DNA from: Hyphomicrobium sp. CS1BSMeth3
GTDB taxonomy: Bacteria > Pseudomonadota > Alphaproteobacteria > Rhizobiales > Hyphomicrobiaceae
NCBI RefSeq assembly: GCF_900117415.1
Contig: NZ_FPEI01000006.1
Coordinates: 930,001-994,000 of the forward strand
DNA length: 64,000 bases
Direction: 5' to 3'
In this document: piece by piece, positions 7,954-16,522 of the stretch
Layout: each line of letters begins with the position of its first letter
Numbering within the stretch: the stretch's first letter is position 1
Notes under the pieces: model-generated
Told to the model about the DNA's origin: nothing
Databases searched by the model: none
Seen by the model: only the letters and a program-made list of their open reading frames with translations
Translations under genes and position numbers: made by a program

Positions 7954-8985
7954 TTACCGCTGACGACGCGGTTTTCCCGGAGCTTTGATCTCACCACGCT
8001 CGAACTGGTTCGGATCGAGGCCGATGAGCTCGAACGATCGCAGCATGTGCGGTGGCATTGGCGCGGTCACGTCGATGGGCGGCTTTCCCGCGCGCGGATG
8101 CGGCAGGACGAGACGGCGCGCATGGAGATGCAGCTTGGGCTCGAGCGCCTCCATGATCTGCGTGATGCCACCTTCGTATTTGTTGTCGCCGATGATGGGG
8201 TGGCCGATCATCGCCATGTGCGCGCGGAGCTGATGCTGGCGGCCGGTGACGGGCTTCAACGAAACCCACGCCGCACGATTGGCCACGCGATCGATGACCG
8301 AATAGTGCGTGGTCGCGTGCATGGCCGCATCCTGCTCGCCAGCCTCGGCCTTGCGCACGCGATCGCCGTCGGGGCCGGAAGCCTTCACAAGTGCCGCTTC
8401 GATCTTCCCTTGGCGCGGTGTCGGCAGGCCTTTGACGAGCGCCCAGTACGTCTTCGCCGCGGCGCGCGTCTGGAAGGTGCGGCCGAGCTTCGCCGCGATG
8501 TCGCGCTTCTTGGCGATGAGCAGTACGCCCGTCGTGTCGCGGTCGAGGCGGTGCACGAGGCGCGGACGGTCTCCGAAACGGTCGACCATGCCGGCGAGAA
8601 TTCCGTCGATGTGCCGGCGCGTGCCTGTGCCGCCCTGCACGGCGATGCCGAACGGCTTGTTAAGCACGAGGATGTCGTCGTCCTCGAAGAGGATCGCACT
8701 CTCGATGAGATCGCGGTCGGCCTTGCTCGCGGGCGGGACGACCTTCGTTTCGCCGCTCGCGGCTTTCGGCGGCTGCCGCACGACGCGCGGCACGCGCACC
8801 TCTGCGCCGGCCTCGAGACGTGCATTGGCTTCGACGCGACGGCTGTCGACGCGGACCTGCCCGGAGCGCAGGAGCTTCTGCAGATAAACGTGCCCGACAT
8901 CGGGAAAGTGGGCGCGGAACCAGCGGTCGAGGCGCATGCCCGCCTCGTCTCGCGTGACCTTGATAGTTTCGACGGCGCCGGTCAT
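7954..8985 (-). CDS. rluC: RluC-like 23S rRNA pseudouridine synthase
   Basis: 343 aa. An S4 RNA-binding domain is at about residues 13-75 (RLDRWFRAHFP...VRVDSRRVEANARLEAGAEVRVP). The RluA-family catalytic domain follows, with VLNKPFGIAVQGG and the catalytic Asp motif HRLDRDTTGVLLIAK (about 185-200). It converts specific uridines to pseudouridine; RluC in E. coli modifies 955/2504/2580, but RluD-type specificity cannot be excluded. The start at 8985 gives an ATGA overlap with the upstream crcB stop, implying translational coupling. A much longer reading from 9279 only translates antisense of crcB. The C-terminus ends in a basic tail PGKPRRQR. Confidence 0.9.
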   Translation of the reverse strand: MTGAVETIKVTRDEAGMRLDRWFRAHFPDVGHVYLQKLLRSGQVRVDSRRVEANARLEAGAEVRVPRVVRQPPKAASGETKVVPPASKADRDLIESAILFEDDDILVLNKPFGIAVQGGTGTRRHIDGILAGMVDRFGDRPRLVHRLDRDTTGVLLIAKKRDIAAKLGRTFQTRAAAKTYWALVKGLPTPRQGKIEAALVKASGPDGDRVRKAEAGEQDAAMHATTHYSVIDRVANRAAWVSLKPVTGRQHQLRAHMAMIGHPIIGDNKYEGGITQIMEALEPKLHLHARRLVLPHPRAGKPPIDVTAPMPPHMLRSFELIGLDPNQFERGEIKAPGKPRRQR

Positions 8986-9359
8986 CGGAGCGCCCGCACG
9001 AGTGCCATGCCGGAGACGAGCGCGCCGACGGAGAGGATGACAGAAAGGGTCAGATACAAGGCGAGCGCGATGTGCTGACCGCGCTCGTAGAGGACCCATA
9101 TGTCGAGCGAGAAGGCAGAGAAGGTCGTGAACCCGCCGAGGATGCCGGTGGCGAGGAACACGCGCCAAGTGTCCGCGCCGCTGCTGAAGGACATCAGGGC
9201 TTCGACGAGGGCGCCCATGAGCAGGCTGCCGAGGATGTTTACCGTAAACGTCGCCCAGGGGAAGCCGGGGCCGAACCACGCCAGAAAGGACACATTGATC
9301 AGGTGGCGGGCGCCGGCGCCAAGCGCGCCGCCGAACGCCGCGAGCAGCAGGTGCCGCAT
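8982..9359 (-). CDS. crcB: CrcB/Fluc fluoride channel
   Basis: 125 aa, four predicted membrane helices, exactly the Fluc size. Signature elements: GGALGAGARH in helix 1, TFTVNILGS in helix 2 (the conserved Asn) and GGFTTFSAFS in helix 3, where the Phe pair and the Na+ site lie. The protein works as a dual-topology dimer that lets toxic fluoride leak out of the cell. A single crcB is enough. It overlaps the following rluC-like gene by 4 bases. I looked for a fluoride riboswitch in the 120 bases upstream and did not recognise one. Confidence 0.93.
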   Translation of the reverse strand: MRHLLLAAFGGALGAGARHLINVSFLAWFGPGFPWATFTVNILGSLLMGALVEALMSFSSGADTWRVFLATGILGGFTTFSAFSLDIWVLYERGQHIALALYLTLSVILSVGALVSGMALVRALR

Positions 9360-9560
9360 GGCGGGCTGGACCTCGTTTTCAAAGCATTGGCACCCTATTA
9401 GCCTGTTCGCACGGCCCTGTCGCGGGCGGCGGCAGGTGGGATACGGCGTTCTCGTCCATTCCTTAACTTGACTTGGGGGGCAGCGCCGGGGAATGTCCCC
9501 GGAAATTCAGAGGGGCGCGGGGCCGCGAGAGGCCGTGCGGGGCCCCGTGGCCGGGCGCTC

Positions 9561-9607
9561 GGGACACCAGCGTCGAGGTTAAGCGAGCTTTGGAAGCGGG
9601 ATACTAG
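9561..9607. repeat. degenerate CTAGTGT-type palindromic element
   Basis: This stretch aligns with the right part of the element at 35934-35986 (GACACTAGC, ATCGAGGTA, GAACTTCGGAA and GGGACACTAG counterparts), with several substitutions. It ends 8 bases before the accA start codon, so it makes up accA's immediate 5' region. Shared order of four short blocks is the evidence. Confidence 0.55.
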
Positions 9608-9615
9608 CCGAGATC

Positions 9616-10569
9616 ATGGCGACCTATTTGGACTTCGAGAAGCCGATCGCCGAGCTCGAGAGCCGGGTGGCGGAGCTGCGCGCACTGACCCAGGACGACG
9701 AGAGCACAGGGCTCAGCGAGGAGATCAGCAAGCTCCAGGGGCGCGCTGCCCAGCTTCTCGCCGAGACGTACGGTGGTCTCAACCCTTGGCAGAAGACGAC
9801 GGTCGCGCGCCATCCTGACCGGCCGCACTGCCTCGATTATATCGACCAGCTCATCGAGCGCTTCACGCCGCTGGCCGGCGATCGCTACTTCGCCGAGGAT
9901 GCGGCGATCATGGGCGGCATCGGCACATTCCGTGGGCGCCCCGTCGTCGTTATCGGCCACGAGAAGGGCCACGACACGGAGACGCGTATCAAGCACAACT
10001 TCGGCATGGCGCGCCCCGAGGGTTACCGCAAGGCCGTCCGCCTCATGGATATGGCAGACCGCTTTGCCATGCCGGTCGTGACGCTCGTCGACACCGCGGG
10101 TGCTTATCCGGGCGTCGGTGCCGAGGAGCGCGGACAGGCAGAGGCCATCGCCCGCTCGACAGATCGCTGTCTCTCGCTCGGCGTGCCGATGGTGGCTGTC
10201 GTGATCGGCGAGGGCGGATCGGGTGGCGCGATTGCGATCGCGAGCGCTAACCGCATTCTCATGCTGGAGCACGCGGTCTATACGGTGGCCTCGCCGGAGG
10301 CGGCCGCGTCGATCCTGTGGCGCGACTCGACACGCGCGATCGATGCCGCGACCAGCATGAAGATCACCGCGCAAGATCTCTACGAGCTCGGCGTGATCGA
10401 CGAGATCGTCGCCGAGCCGGTCGGCGGCGCGCACCGCGACAAGGAAGGTGCCGTGCGCCGCGCGGGCGACGCTATCGCCAAGGCGCTCGCCGCGTTCGAC
10501 AAGATGTCTCCCGACGAAGTCCGCAAGCAGCGGCACGAGCGCTTCCTGAATATCGGGCGGAGTCTCTAG
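9616..10569 (+). CDS. accA: acetyl-CoA carboxylase carboxyltransferase subunit alpha
   Basis: 317 aa, full length. N-terminal helical segment TYLDFEKPIAELESRVAELRAL, then the crotonase-like carboxyltransferase domain with KGHDTETRIKHNFGM, TLVDTAGAYPGVGAEERGQAEAIA and the oxyanion-hole glycines GEGGSGGAIAI (about 197-207). With AccD it transfers CO2 from carboxybiotin to acetyl-CoA, the first step of fatty-acid synthesis. accA is alone here, as is common in alphaproteobacteria where accBC and accD lie elsewhere. The ribosome-binding site is weak, and the region just before the start is occupied by a decayed palindromic repeat. Confidence 0.97.
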   Translation: MATYLDFEKPIAELESRVAELRALTQDDESTGLSEEISKLQGRAAQLLAETYGGLNPWQKTTVARHPDRPHCLDYIDQLIERFTPLAGDRYFAEDAAIMGGIGTFRGRPVVVIGHEKGHDTETRIKHNFGMARPEGYRKAVRLMDMADRFAMPVVTLVDTAGAYPGVGAEERGQAEAIARSTDRCLSLGVPMVAVVIGEGGSGGAIAIASANRILMLEHAVYTVASPEAAASILWRDSTRAIDAATSMKITAQDLYELGVIDEIVAEPVGGAHRDKEGAVRRAGDAIAKALAAFDKMSPDEVRKQRHERFLNIGRSL

Positions 10570-10572
10570 TTC

Positions 10573-10750
10573 TTGCCGCGGGCTGCTGGGAAGGGGTGCT
10601 ATCGCATCCTTGCGTCGTGCTATGCCCGCGGCCGCCACAGCGAGAGGGCGCGTTTGGGGCACCCGCGAATAGAGACGGGAGGGTCTGGGAGGGTGTCCCT
10701 CCCAGCAGGGGTTCGGGGACCTGGTCCCCGTCGCGCTGAAGGCGCGAGCC
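10573..10750. repeat. composite extragenic repeat, copy 2 (short)
   Basis: Between the converging accA and MaoC-like genes. Module C is at about 10575-10636 (TGCCGCGGGCTGCTGGGAAG ... TATGCCCGCGGC), followed by a diverged module A. Inside is a perfect hairpin CTGGGAGGG (10685-10693), TGT, CCCTCCCAG (10697-10705), which may terminate both genes. Modules B and B' are missing. Confidence 0.7.
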
Positions 10751-10751
10751 T

Positions 10752-11213
10752 TCACGCCTCCGACTTGCCCGCCATCATGCGCAGCGGCGTGTAAATCAGC
10801 ACCGTCTCGCCGCGCTGGTTCTTCACGGTGTTCCTCGTGCGCACGAGACCGCGACCACCTTTCGAGGCAGCGCGCTGCTCGATGACCTCGATTTCGCAAT
10901 GGATGGTGTCGCCGGCGAAGGTCGGGCCTTTGACGTCGAGCTCCATGTGCAGGAAGGCGAGGCCTGTTCCCTGGATGGTGCCGAGCATGGTCATGCCCTC
11001 GGCGATCGCGTAGATGAGCGCGCCCGGCGCGACGCGGCCCTGAATGGCCGAGTGCTCCTTGACGAACTCCATGTCCGTGAAGAGCACCTCGAGAAAGCCC
11101 GTGCAGGAAATGAAATTGACGATGTCGGTCTCGGTGATCGTGCGGCCGAACGTCTTGTACTTCGCGCCGACCGGCATTTCCTGCCAGTAGAGCCCCTGTC
11201 CGAGCAGTTTCAT
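10752..11213 (-). CDS. MaoC-like hot-dog fold protein
   Basis: 153 aa, single hot-dog domain. The MaoC pattern is visible in YKTFGRTITETDIVNFISCTGFLE, then GRVAPGALIYAIAEGM and DTIHCEIEVIEQRAASKGGRGLVRTRNTVKNQRGE. The (R)-specific hydratase dyad motif (D-x(4)-H in GDxNPxH) is not conserved: the sequence reads TGFLEVLFTD. It may be a hydratase relative with altered chemistry or a binding protein. ATG 11213 has GGAG 8 bases upstream. The next minus-strand gene upstream is comM/yifB, 57 bases away, and cotranscription is possible. Confidence 0.75.
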   Translation of the reverse strand: MKLLGQGLYWQEMPVGAKYKTFGRTITETDIVNFISCTGFLEVLFTDMEFVKEHSAIQGRVAPGALIYAIAEGMTMLGTIQGTGLAFLHMELDVKGPTFAGDTIHCEIEVIEQRAASKGGRGLVRTRNTVKNQRGETVLIYTPLRMMAGKSEA

Positions 11214-11270
11214 GTTTCTTTCTCCCGTGCGCTTCCTGTGTGCGCTACTTGCCGCGCGGCGCGCCAAATC

Positions 11271-12800
11271 TCAAGCCGCACGCTCGGCGCGCATGACCTC
11301 TCCGCGATAGCTGAGGGCCTCCGCGACGTGCGGTCGGCCGACGCGCTCGGCGCCATCGAGGTCGGCGATCGTGCGCGCGACCTTGAGCGTGCGGTGAAAG
11401 CCGCGGGCGGAGAGACCCAGGGCGTCGGAGGCAGACCGGAGCAGGCTGAGGCCGCTCTCGTCCGGCATGGCGACGTCCTCGAGCAGGCGGCCCGAGCAGT
11501 CGGCGTTCGTGCGCACGCGCGCGGTGCCGGCAGCGGCAAAGCGGGCACGTTGCCGCGCGCGCGCCGCAGTGACCCGCGCGCGGACCTCGGCACTTCCCTC
11601 GCTCGGCGCCGGGAGGACGAGATCGGCGGCTGAGACAGGCGCCAGCTCGATCTGCATGTCGATGCGATCCAGAAAAGGGCCGGAGACGCGCGCCTGGTAG
11701 TCATCGGCGCAGCGCGGGCCGCGCTTGCACGTGGTGCCGGGGCCTCCGCCGCCGCACTTGCACGGGTTCATTGCCGCGATGAGCTGGAAGCGTGATGGGT
11801 ATGTGATGCGGTGATTGGCGCGGGCGATGGCGGTCTCGCCGGTCTCCAGCGGCTGGCGCAGCGCATCGAGAACGTTCGGTTGAAACTCGGGTAGCTCGTC
11901 GAGGAAGAGAACGCCCAGATGCGCGAGCGAGACCTCACCCGGTCGCGCACGCATGCCGCCGCCGACGAGCGCAGCCATGCTCGCCGAATGGTGCGGGGCG
12001 CGGAACGGGCGCGTCTGTGCAATGCGACCCTCGCCAAGCTCGCCCGCGAGGCTCTTGATCATGGAGACCTCGAGCATTTCAGCAGGCTCGAGCGGTGGCA
12101 GGATCGAGGGGAGACGCGCGGCGAGCATCGACTTCCCCGATCCGGGTGGGCCGACCATCAGGAGATTATGCCCCCCAGCCGCGGCTATTTCGAGCGCGCG
12201 GCGTGCGCTCTCCTGGCCTTTGACATCGCTGAGATCCAACAAGGGCTCGGGGTCGGCGGGACCGCCCGGCTGTGGCCGCGCCATGACCTGCGTGCCTTTG
12301 AAGTGATTGACGAGAGAGAGAAGATGCGGCGGCGCGAGGATGGCCATGTCCTCGGCGGCCCATGCCGCCTCGGCGCCACAGGCGGCGGGACAGATGAGCC
12401 CCTTGCCGAGTGCATTGGCGCCGATCGCTGCGGGAAGCGCGCCCGGTACGGCGCGGATGGAGCCATCGAGCGCGAGTTCCCCGACAGCGGCATATCCCTC
12501 GATGGCATCGGGTGCGATGGCGCCGGTCGCGACCATCAGCGCCAGCGCTATGGCAAGGTCGAAGTGACTGCCTTCCTTGGGCAGATCCGCGGGCGCGAGA
12601 TTGACCGTGATGTGCCTGAAGGGGAGCGCGAGGCCGACCGCGTGCAGGGCATTGCGGACACGCTCGCGACTCTCAGCCACGGCCTTGTCGGGCAGGCCGA
12701 CGATCGCGAAGACGTGCCGGCCGCCGCTGATGCGAACCTGCACCTCGACGGGGCGCGCTTCGATACCGACAAACGCGAGCGTGGAAATCTGCCCGTACAT
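11271..12800 (-). CDS. comM: YifB/ComM family Mg-chelatase-like AAA+ ATPase
   Basis: 509 aa, usual ComM length. An N-terminal Lon-protease-like fold (about 1-170, starting MYGQISTLAFVGIEARPVEVQV) is followed by a AAA+ domain with Walker A GPPGSGKSMLA, Walker B VLFLDELPEF and sensor region AAMNPCKCG. A Cys cluster (CKCG...C...C) could bind zinc. The C-terminal Mg-chelatase lid domain ends ALSYRGEVMRAERAA. In naturally transformable bacteria ComM is a hexameric helicase that drives branch migration during integration of incoming DNA. The family is also widespread in non-competent species. dprA, another transformation gene, is in the window but frameshifted. Start 12800 matches the conserved MY...TLAFVGIEA beginning. 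Confidence 0.92.
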   Translation of the reverse strand: MYGQISTLAFVGIEARPVEVQVRISGGRHVFAIVGLPDKAVAESRERVRNALHAVGLALPFRHITVNLAPADLPKEGSHFDLAIALALMVATGAIAPDAIEGYAAVGELALDGSIRAVPGALPAAIGANALGKGLICPAACGAEAAWAAEDMAILAPPHLLSLVNHFKGTQVMARPQPGGPADPEPLLDLSDVKGQESARRALEIAAAGGHNLLMVGPPGSGKSMLAARLPSILPPLEPAEMLEVSMIKSLAGELGEGRIAQTRPFRAPHHSASMAALVGGGMRARPGEVSLAHLGVLFLDELPEFQPNVLDALRQPLETGETAIARANHRITYPSRFQLIAAMNPCKCGGGGPGTTCKRGPRCADDYQARVSGPFLDRIDMQIELAPVSAADLVLPAPSEGSAEVRARVTAARARQRARFAAAGTARVRTNADCSGRLLEDVAMPDESGLSLLRSASDALGLSARGFHRTLKVARTIADLDGAERVGRPHVAEALSYRGEVMRAERAA

Positions 12801-12920
12801 GACCCCGCCCCGAATGCTGCGGCCCCGCCCCTGGAACAATATCCGGAAGCTAAAGCGCGCACGCACCCGAGGTCAAGAACAATATGAGAACAAATCCACC
12901 GCTAGCGCGGCCGCGCGCCC

Positions 12921-14009
12921 TCAGTAGCCTTCCTTGATCAGCGGGAAGGGGCTGTCGAAGCCGCGGCGTGAGAGAGGCGTCGCATGGGCCAGATAGCTGC
13001 GGTCGAGCTGACCGAAGCTCGTGACGCCGAGAAGCCCGAGCACGCGGCGGGTCTCGTCCTCCAGGAGCTCGAGCGCGCGCGTGAGCGCTTCCTCGCCACC
13101 AGCCGCGAGCGCGAGGCCCTGCAGGCGGCCGATGCCCACGATGTCGGCGCCGAGTGCGATCGCCTTCACGATGTCCGTGCCGCGGTAGATGCCGCCGTCG
13201 ACGGCGATCTGGCATTTGCCCTTCACCGCATCGACGACCTCGGGGAGATCAGCGAGACTGCCGCGACCATGATCGAGCTGGCGGCCGCCGTGGTTCGAGA
13301 CATAGACGACCTCGACACCATGATCGACCGCGATGCGTGCGTCCTCGGCCGTTGCAATGCCCTTGATGATCATCGGGATCGGACATTTCTTGCGAATGCG
13401 CGCGATATCGGCCCAGGTGAAAGCCTGCTGGAAAGGATCGCCCACACCCGAGCCGCCCGAGGCGCGGCGCGCCGTTGGCTTGTAGCGTTTCGCGATGTCG
13501 CGCTCGCGCCGCCCGTAGTAGTCGAGGTCGACCGTGACACAGAGGCCGGCATAGCCGTTCGCGACGGCAGCCGCGACGCGCTCGTCGACCCATGCAGCAT
13601 CGCCGCGGATGTAGAGCTGGAAGAGCTTGGGGTAGGACGGCGCAGCCTTCGCGACCTCTTCGAGGCCCGGCTTGCAGACCGAGCTCAGCATGTGCAGCAC
13701 GCCGAAGGCGGCCGCAGCTTTTGTCGGAGCGACGCCGCCCGGCGGGCAGAAATCCTGCAGCGAGCCGATCGGCGCGAGGATGACGGGGAGCTTCAGCGTG
13801 TGGCCGAGGAAGCGTGTCGAGAGATCGACCGTGCCGACATCGCGCAGCACGCGCGGCCGGAATGCGATCTCCTCGAGGGCGAGGCGGTTGCGCTCGAGCG
13901 TCGTCTCCGTGTCGGCGCCGCCCATGAGATAGTCCCAGGTCTCCTTCGAGAGCCGCTCGCGGGCCGGTGCGACCAGCTCGTGCAGGACTTCGATCGATGG
14001 CGTGCTCAT
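12921..14009 (-). CDS. FMN-dependent alpha-hydroxyacid dehydrogenase/oxidase
   Basis: 362 aa, TIM-barrel family that includes L-lactate dehydrogenase LldD, glycolate oxidase and mandelate dehydrogenase. Visible: the N-terminal DYLMGGADTETTLERNRLAL, FMN-binding PVILAPIGSLQ, and the catalytic His motif SNHGGRQLDHGRGSL with its Arg (about 255-268). IKGIATAEDA provides the FMN-contacting Lys. It oxidises a 2-hydroxyacid to a 2-oxoacid, passing electrons to quinone/cytochrome or O2. No long membrane-anchoring loop is evident, so it may be soluble. ATG 14009 has GAGGA 4 bases upstream, which is better than the 14045 start. Substrate uncertain. Confidence 0.87.
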   Translation of the reverse strand: MSTPSIEVLHELVAPARERLSKETWDYLMGGADTETTLERNRLALEEIAFRPRVLRDVGTVDLSTRFLGHTLKLPVILAPIGSLQDFCPPGGVAPTKAAAAFGVLHMLSSVCKPGLEEVAKAAPSYPKLFQLYIRGDAAWVDERVAAAVANGYAGLCVTVDLDYYGRRERDIAKRYKPTARRASGGSGVGDPFQQAFTWADIARIRKKCPIPMIIKGIATAEDARIAVDHGVEVVYVSNHGGRQLDHGRGSLADLPEVVDAVKGKCQIAVDGGIYRGTDIVKAIALGADIVGIGRLQGLALAAGGEEALTRALELLEDETRRVLGLLGVTSFGQLDRSYLAHATPLSRRGFDSPFPLIKEGY

Positions 14010-14127
14010 GCTTCCTCCCCTCAGGACGATTGTTTGGTGCGGCACACGCTCGCGGGCGGCCCGGCGTCCGGTACTAGCTGGTTGATGCCGCTCGATCCAG
14101 TGGGCGCGATGGCAAGCCTGCCAGACG

Positions 14128-14165
14128 GAAAAAGCCGCACCAGGAGATCATCCTGATGCGGCTTT
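14128..14165 (-). terminator. rho-independent terminator
   Basis: Stem AAAGCCGCA (14131-14139) with TGCGGCTTT (14157-14165), plus an inner AGGA/TCCT pairing. On the minus strand it is followed by a five-T run. It lies 50 bases beyond the stop of the small exported protein gene at 14215. Confidence 0.8.
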
Positions 14166-14214
14166 GAACGAAGCAGTCCGGTGCCGCGGCGAGCCGCGCC
14201 GGGCTGATCAATTC

Positions 14215-14421
14215 TTACTTCTTCTCAGGAGCCTTCTTCGGCGCCTTCTTGGTGGCCTTCTTCGCCGGCTTCTTCTTCGCGGGCTTCTTGTCCTGGACCG
14301 TGGTCACGTCGGACTGCGAGACGCCGGCGACCGACTTGAGGACAGGAGCAGACGCAGCCGGCAGCGCCGAAGCGATGGCGACGAGACCAGCCGTACCAAG
14401 AGCAGCAAGCAAACGGGTCAT
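14215..14421 (-). CDS. small exported protein with Lys/Ala/Pro-rich tail
   Basis: 68 aa. ATG 14421 has a near-perfect ribosome-binding site (GGAGG, 5 bases away), better than the upstream start at 14433. Residues 1-25 form a signal peptide (MTRLLAALGTAGLVAIASALPAASA). The middle is a short neutral segment (VLKSVAGVSQSDVTTVQDK). The C-terminal half is KPAKKKPAKKATKKAPKKAPEKK, made of PAKK-like repeats reminiscent of histone H1 tails. Once exported it would be a short, strongly basic periplasmic peptide that could contact DNA, peptidoglycan or anionic lipid. It has its own terminator. Unrecognised function. Confidence 0.65.
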   Translation of the reverse strand: MTRLLAALGTAGLVAIASALPAASAPVLKSVAGVSQSDVTTVQDKKPAKKKPAKKATKKAPKKAPEKK

Positions 14422-14689
14422 GTGATCCTCCAAAGGGAGCTCAGTGTGTGTGCGCGCATCCCCATGCGTGACCTAACCGCTCTACATGTGATCGCGTGGG
14501 CTCCGCAAGAAGAAATATAGGTAAATACTTGGACTGAACGCAGGAGATAATAAAAATGCATCGCAGAAATGCATATATTAAGCAAAATTCGGTGATGTTG
14601 TTGTCAAATATTCATTTTGGACGTGCGAATTGGGCTCAAAAATGAATGTCTATTTAGAATCGCAAGTAGTGCGGCGCTTGCGCACGCCC
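14422..14689. other. AT-rich intergenic region
   Basis: No gene seen. It includes the promoter side of the small exported protein and the 3' end of the ABC transporter gene. The 17-base sequence shared with 3424-3440 is at 14626-14642 on the minus strand, about 205 bases upstream of the small gene. Confidence 0.4.
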
Positions 14690-16522
14690 CTATGCGTCGG
14701 TCGTCAGCGGCCGCTTGGGATCATAGGGCTGCGTCGGCTGGCTGAGCACGGTGCCGCCGGACTGGCGCTCGAGCGTGAGCATGTGCCCCGCGCCCGGAAG
14801 AATGCGCGGCGACTGGCCGACATTGAGGATCGCAGCTTCCGGCACTTTTGCGCGTAGTGCCGTCAGGAGGTCCGCCCGCGCGCTTTCATCGAGGGCGGTC
14901 ATGGCGTCGTCGAGAATGATCACATCGGGACGGTGCAGCAGCAGGCGCGCAATCGCGACGCGCTGGCGCTCGCCCGCGGAAAGCGACTGATCCCATCGGC
15001 CAGTATCGTCGAGCTTGTCGACAAGATGGCCAAGCCCGGCCGCGTCGAGCGCTGCAACGATCTCGCCATCTGCAAGCGGCTCGCCGGAAGCCGGATAGAT
15101 CAGAGCCTCGCGCAGCGTCGCGAGCGGCAGATAGCCTTGCTGCGGGGCAATCATGATCCGCGCCTGCGTGCCGATGCGCACCGTGCCATGCCCTTCGCGC
15201 CAGAGACCGGCAATGGCGCGCACGATCGCGGTCTTGCCCGAGCTCGTGTCGCCGGAGATCGAGAGCGACGTTGCCGGCGGCACCATCAGGTCGGCGCGCG
15301 CGACGAGGGGGCGCCCGCTCGGATCATGGACGGCGAGGCCTTCGAGCACGAGGCCTTCACTCGGCGAGGGCGCGATCGCGATGCCGCGCCCGTCGGCATG
15401 GCGTCGATCGATGCCGTCGCAGGCGTCGACCATGTCCATGACGCGGCGTGCCGATGCGTACCACTCGGCAATGCGGTTAAAATTGTCGACGACCCAGGAG
15501 ATGGCCATCTGCACCTGCGAGAAGGCGGCGGCGAGCTGTGTCACCTCGCCGAGCGTCAGCTCGCCCTGGAGATACTTCGGCGCGGCGAACAGCAAGGGCA
15601 CGATCGGCGTCATCGGGCCGATGGAGTTCGTGATCCAGGTGAGGCGGCCGTGCTGTTGCACGATCCGCAGCCAGCGCTGAACGACCGTATCGTAGATGCG
15701 GGCCAGAATGCGCCGCTCGCTCTGCTCGCCGCCGAGCATGGCGATGCTTTCGGCGTTGTCGCGCAGGCGCATGAGCGCGAAGCGGAAATCACCCTCGGCC
15801 TCGTTCTTGCGCCCGACGTAGCCGACGAGCCGCCGGCCGATCCACATGGTGAGCAGCGAGCCGACGATGCCGTAGGCGAGGGCCAGCAGCACCATGTACG
15901 CGGGGATGGTGAAGCTGCTGCCGCCGAGCGTCAGCGTATAAGAGCCGCCGACGGACCACAGAATGGAGATGAAGGCCGCGGCCGAGATGATCGCCGTGAC
16001 GAGGCCGATGCCGAGATCGACGAGCGGCTCGCTGGCCCAGCGCGAGTCGTCCGCGATGCGGTACTCGGGATTGGCGGGCTGCGTCCCGGTGTGCGCGAGA
16101 TGATAGAAGCGCCGGCCGGCCAGCCAGCGCGAGACCACCTCGCCGACGATCCAGGCGCGCCAATGCACCTGAAGGCGCTCGCGCGTGAGGACGATGCCGA
16201 CGCCGATCGCCGCCATTGCCGCGATGATGACGAGGAAGACCAGGACGGATTCCCAGAGCTCCAGGGCATTGCGCGCTTCGAGGGAGTCGAAGAACCAGCG
16301 CGTCCAGTGATTGAGTGCGACGGTCGCGGATGTGCTGAGAAGCAGGCAGACGGCGAGCGTGATCGTCAGTGTCCAGGCCTGGCGCGCGCCATCGCCCTTC
16401 CAGAAGCCGCCGGCGAAGCGCGCGAAGCGGCGGATCACGCGCCAGTCGAGGTCGAGGTTCGGCGCGCTTGCGGCAGGCGCAGGCTCGGATGCGTCGGGTG
16501 TCCCGGCGCCGGTGGCTGTCAT
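14690..16522 (-). CDS. ABC transporter, fused permease and ATPase (SbmA/BacA-like, YddA type)
   Basis: About 610 aa. The N-terminal half has an SbmA/BacA-type membrane domain with around six helices (NHWTRWFFDSLEARNALELW and HWRAWIVGEVVSRWLAGRRFY are characteristic; HTGTQPANPEYRIADD also). The C-terminal half is a nucleotide-binding domain: Walker A GDTSSGKT (about 424), Q-loop APQQGYLP, signature LSAGERQRVAIA, Walker B VIILDDAMTALD. Unusually, the catalytic Glu after Walker B is Asp539 and the H-loop His is Gln570 (NVGQSPRI). Relatives take up peptides or move very-long-chain fatty acids. ATPase activity may be weakened. The start is not certain: 16522 is preferred over 16576 by family length, though neither has a clear ribosome-binding site. 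Confidence 0.85.
   Translation of the reverse strand: MTATGAGTPDASEPAPAASAPNLDLDWRVIRRFARFAGGFWKGDGARQAWTLTITLAVCLLLSTSATVALNHWTRWFFDSLEARNALELWESVLVFLVIIAAMAAIGVGIVLTRERLQVHWRAWIVGEVVSRWLAGRRFYHLAHTGTQPANPEYRIADDSRWASEPLVDLGIGLVTAIISAAAFISILWSVGGSYTLTLGGSSFTIPAYMVLLALAYGIVGSLLTMWIGRRLVGYVGRKNEAEGDFRFALMRLRDNAESIAMLGGEQSERRILARIYDTVVQRWLRIVQQHGRLTWITNSIGPMTPIVPLLFAAPKYLQGELTLGEVTQLAAAFSQVQMAISWVVDNFNRIAEWYASARRVMDMVDACDGIDRRHADGRGIAIAPSPSEGLVLEGLAVHDPSGRPLVARADLMVPPATSLSISGDTSSGKTAIVRAIAGLWREGHGTVRIGTQARIMIAPQQGYLPLATLREALIYPASGEPLADGEIVAALDAAGLGHLVDKLDDTGRWDQSLSAGERQRVAIARLLLHRPDVIILDDAMTALDESARADLLTALRAKVPEAAILNVGQSPRILPGAGHMLTLERQSGGTVLSQPTQPYDPKRPLTTDA

Noticed and set aside
9360-9480. 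Possible fluoride riboswitch upstream of crcB
   Set aside because: I looked for the conserved crcB-motif core on the minus strand and did not find its GGNGAUGG and pseudoknot elements. A covariance-model search would decide.
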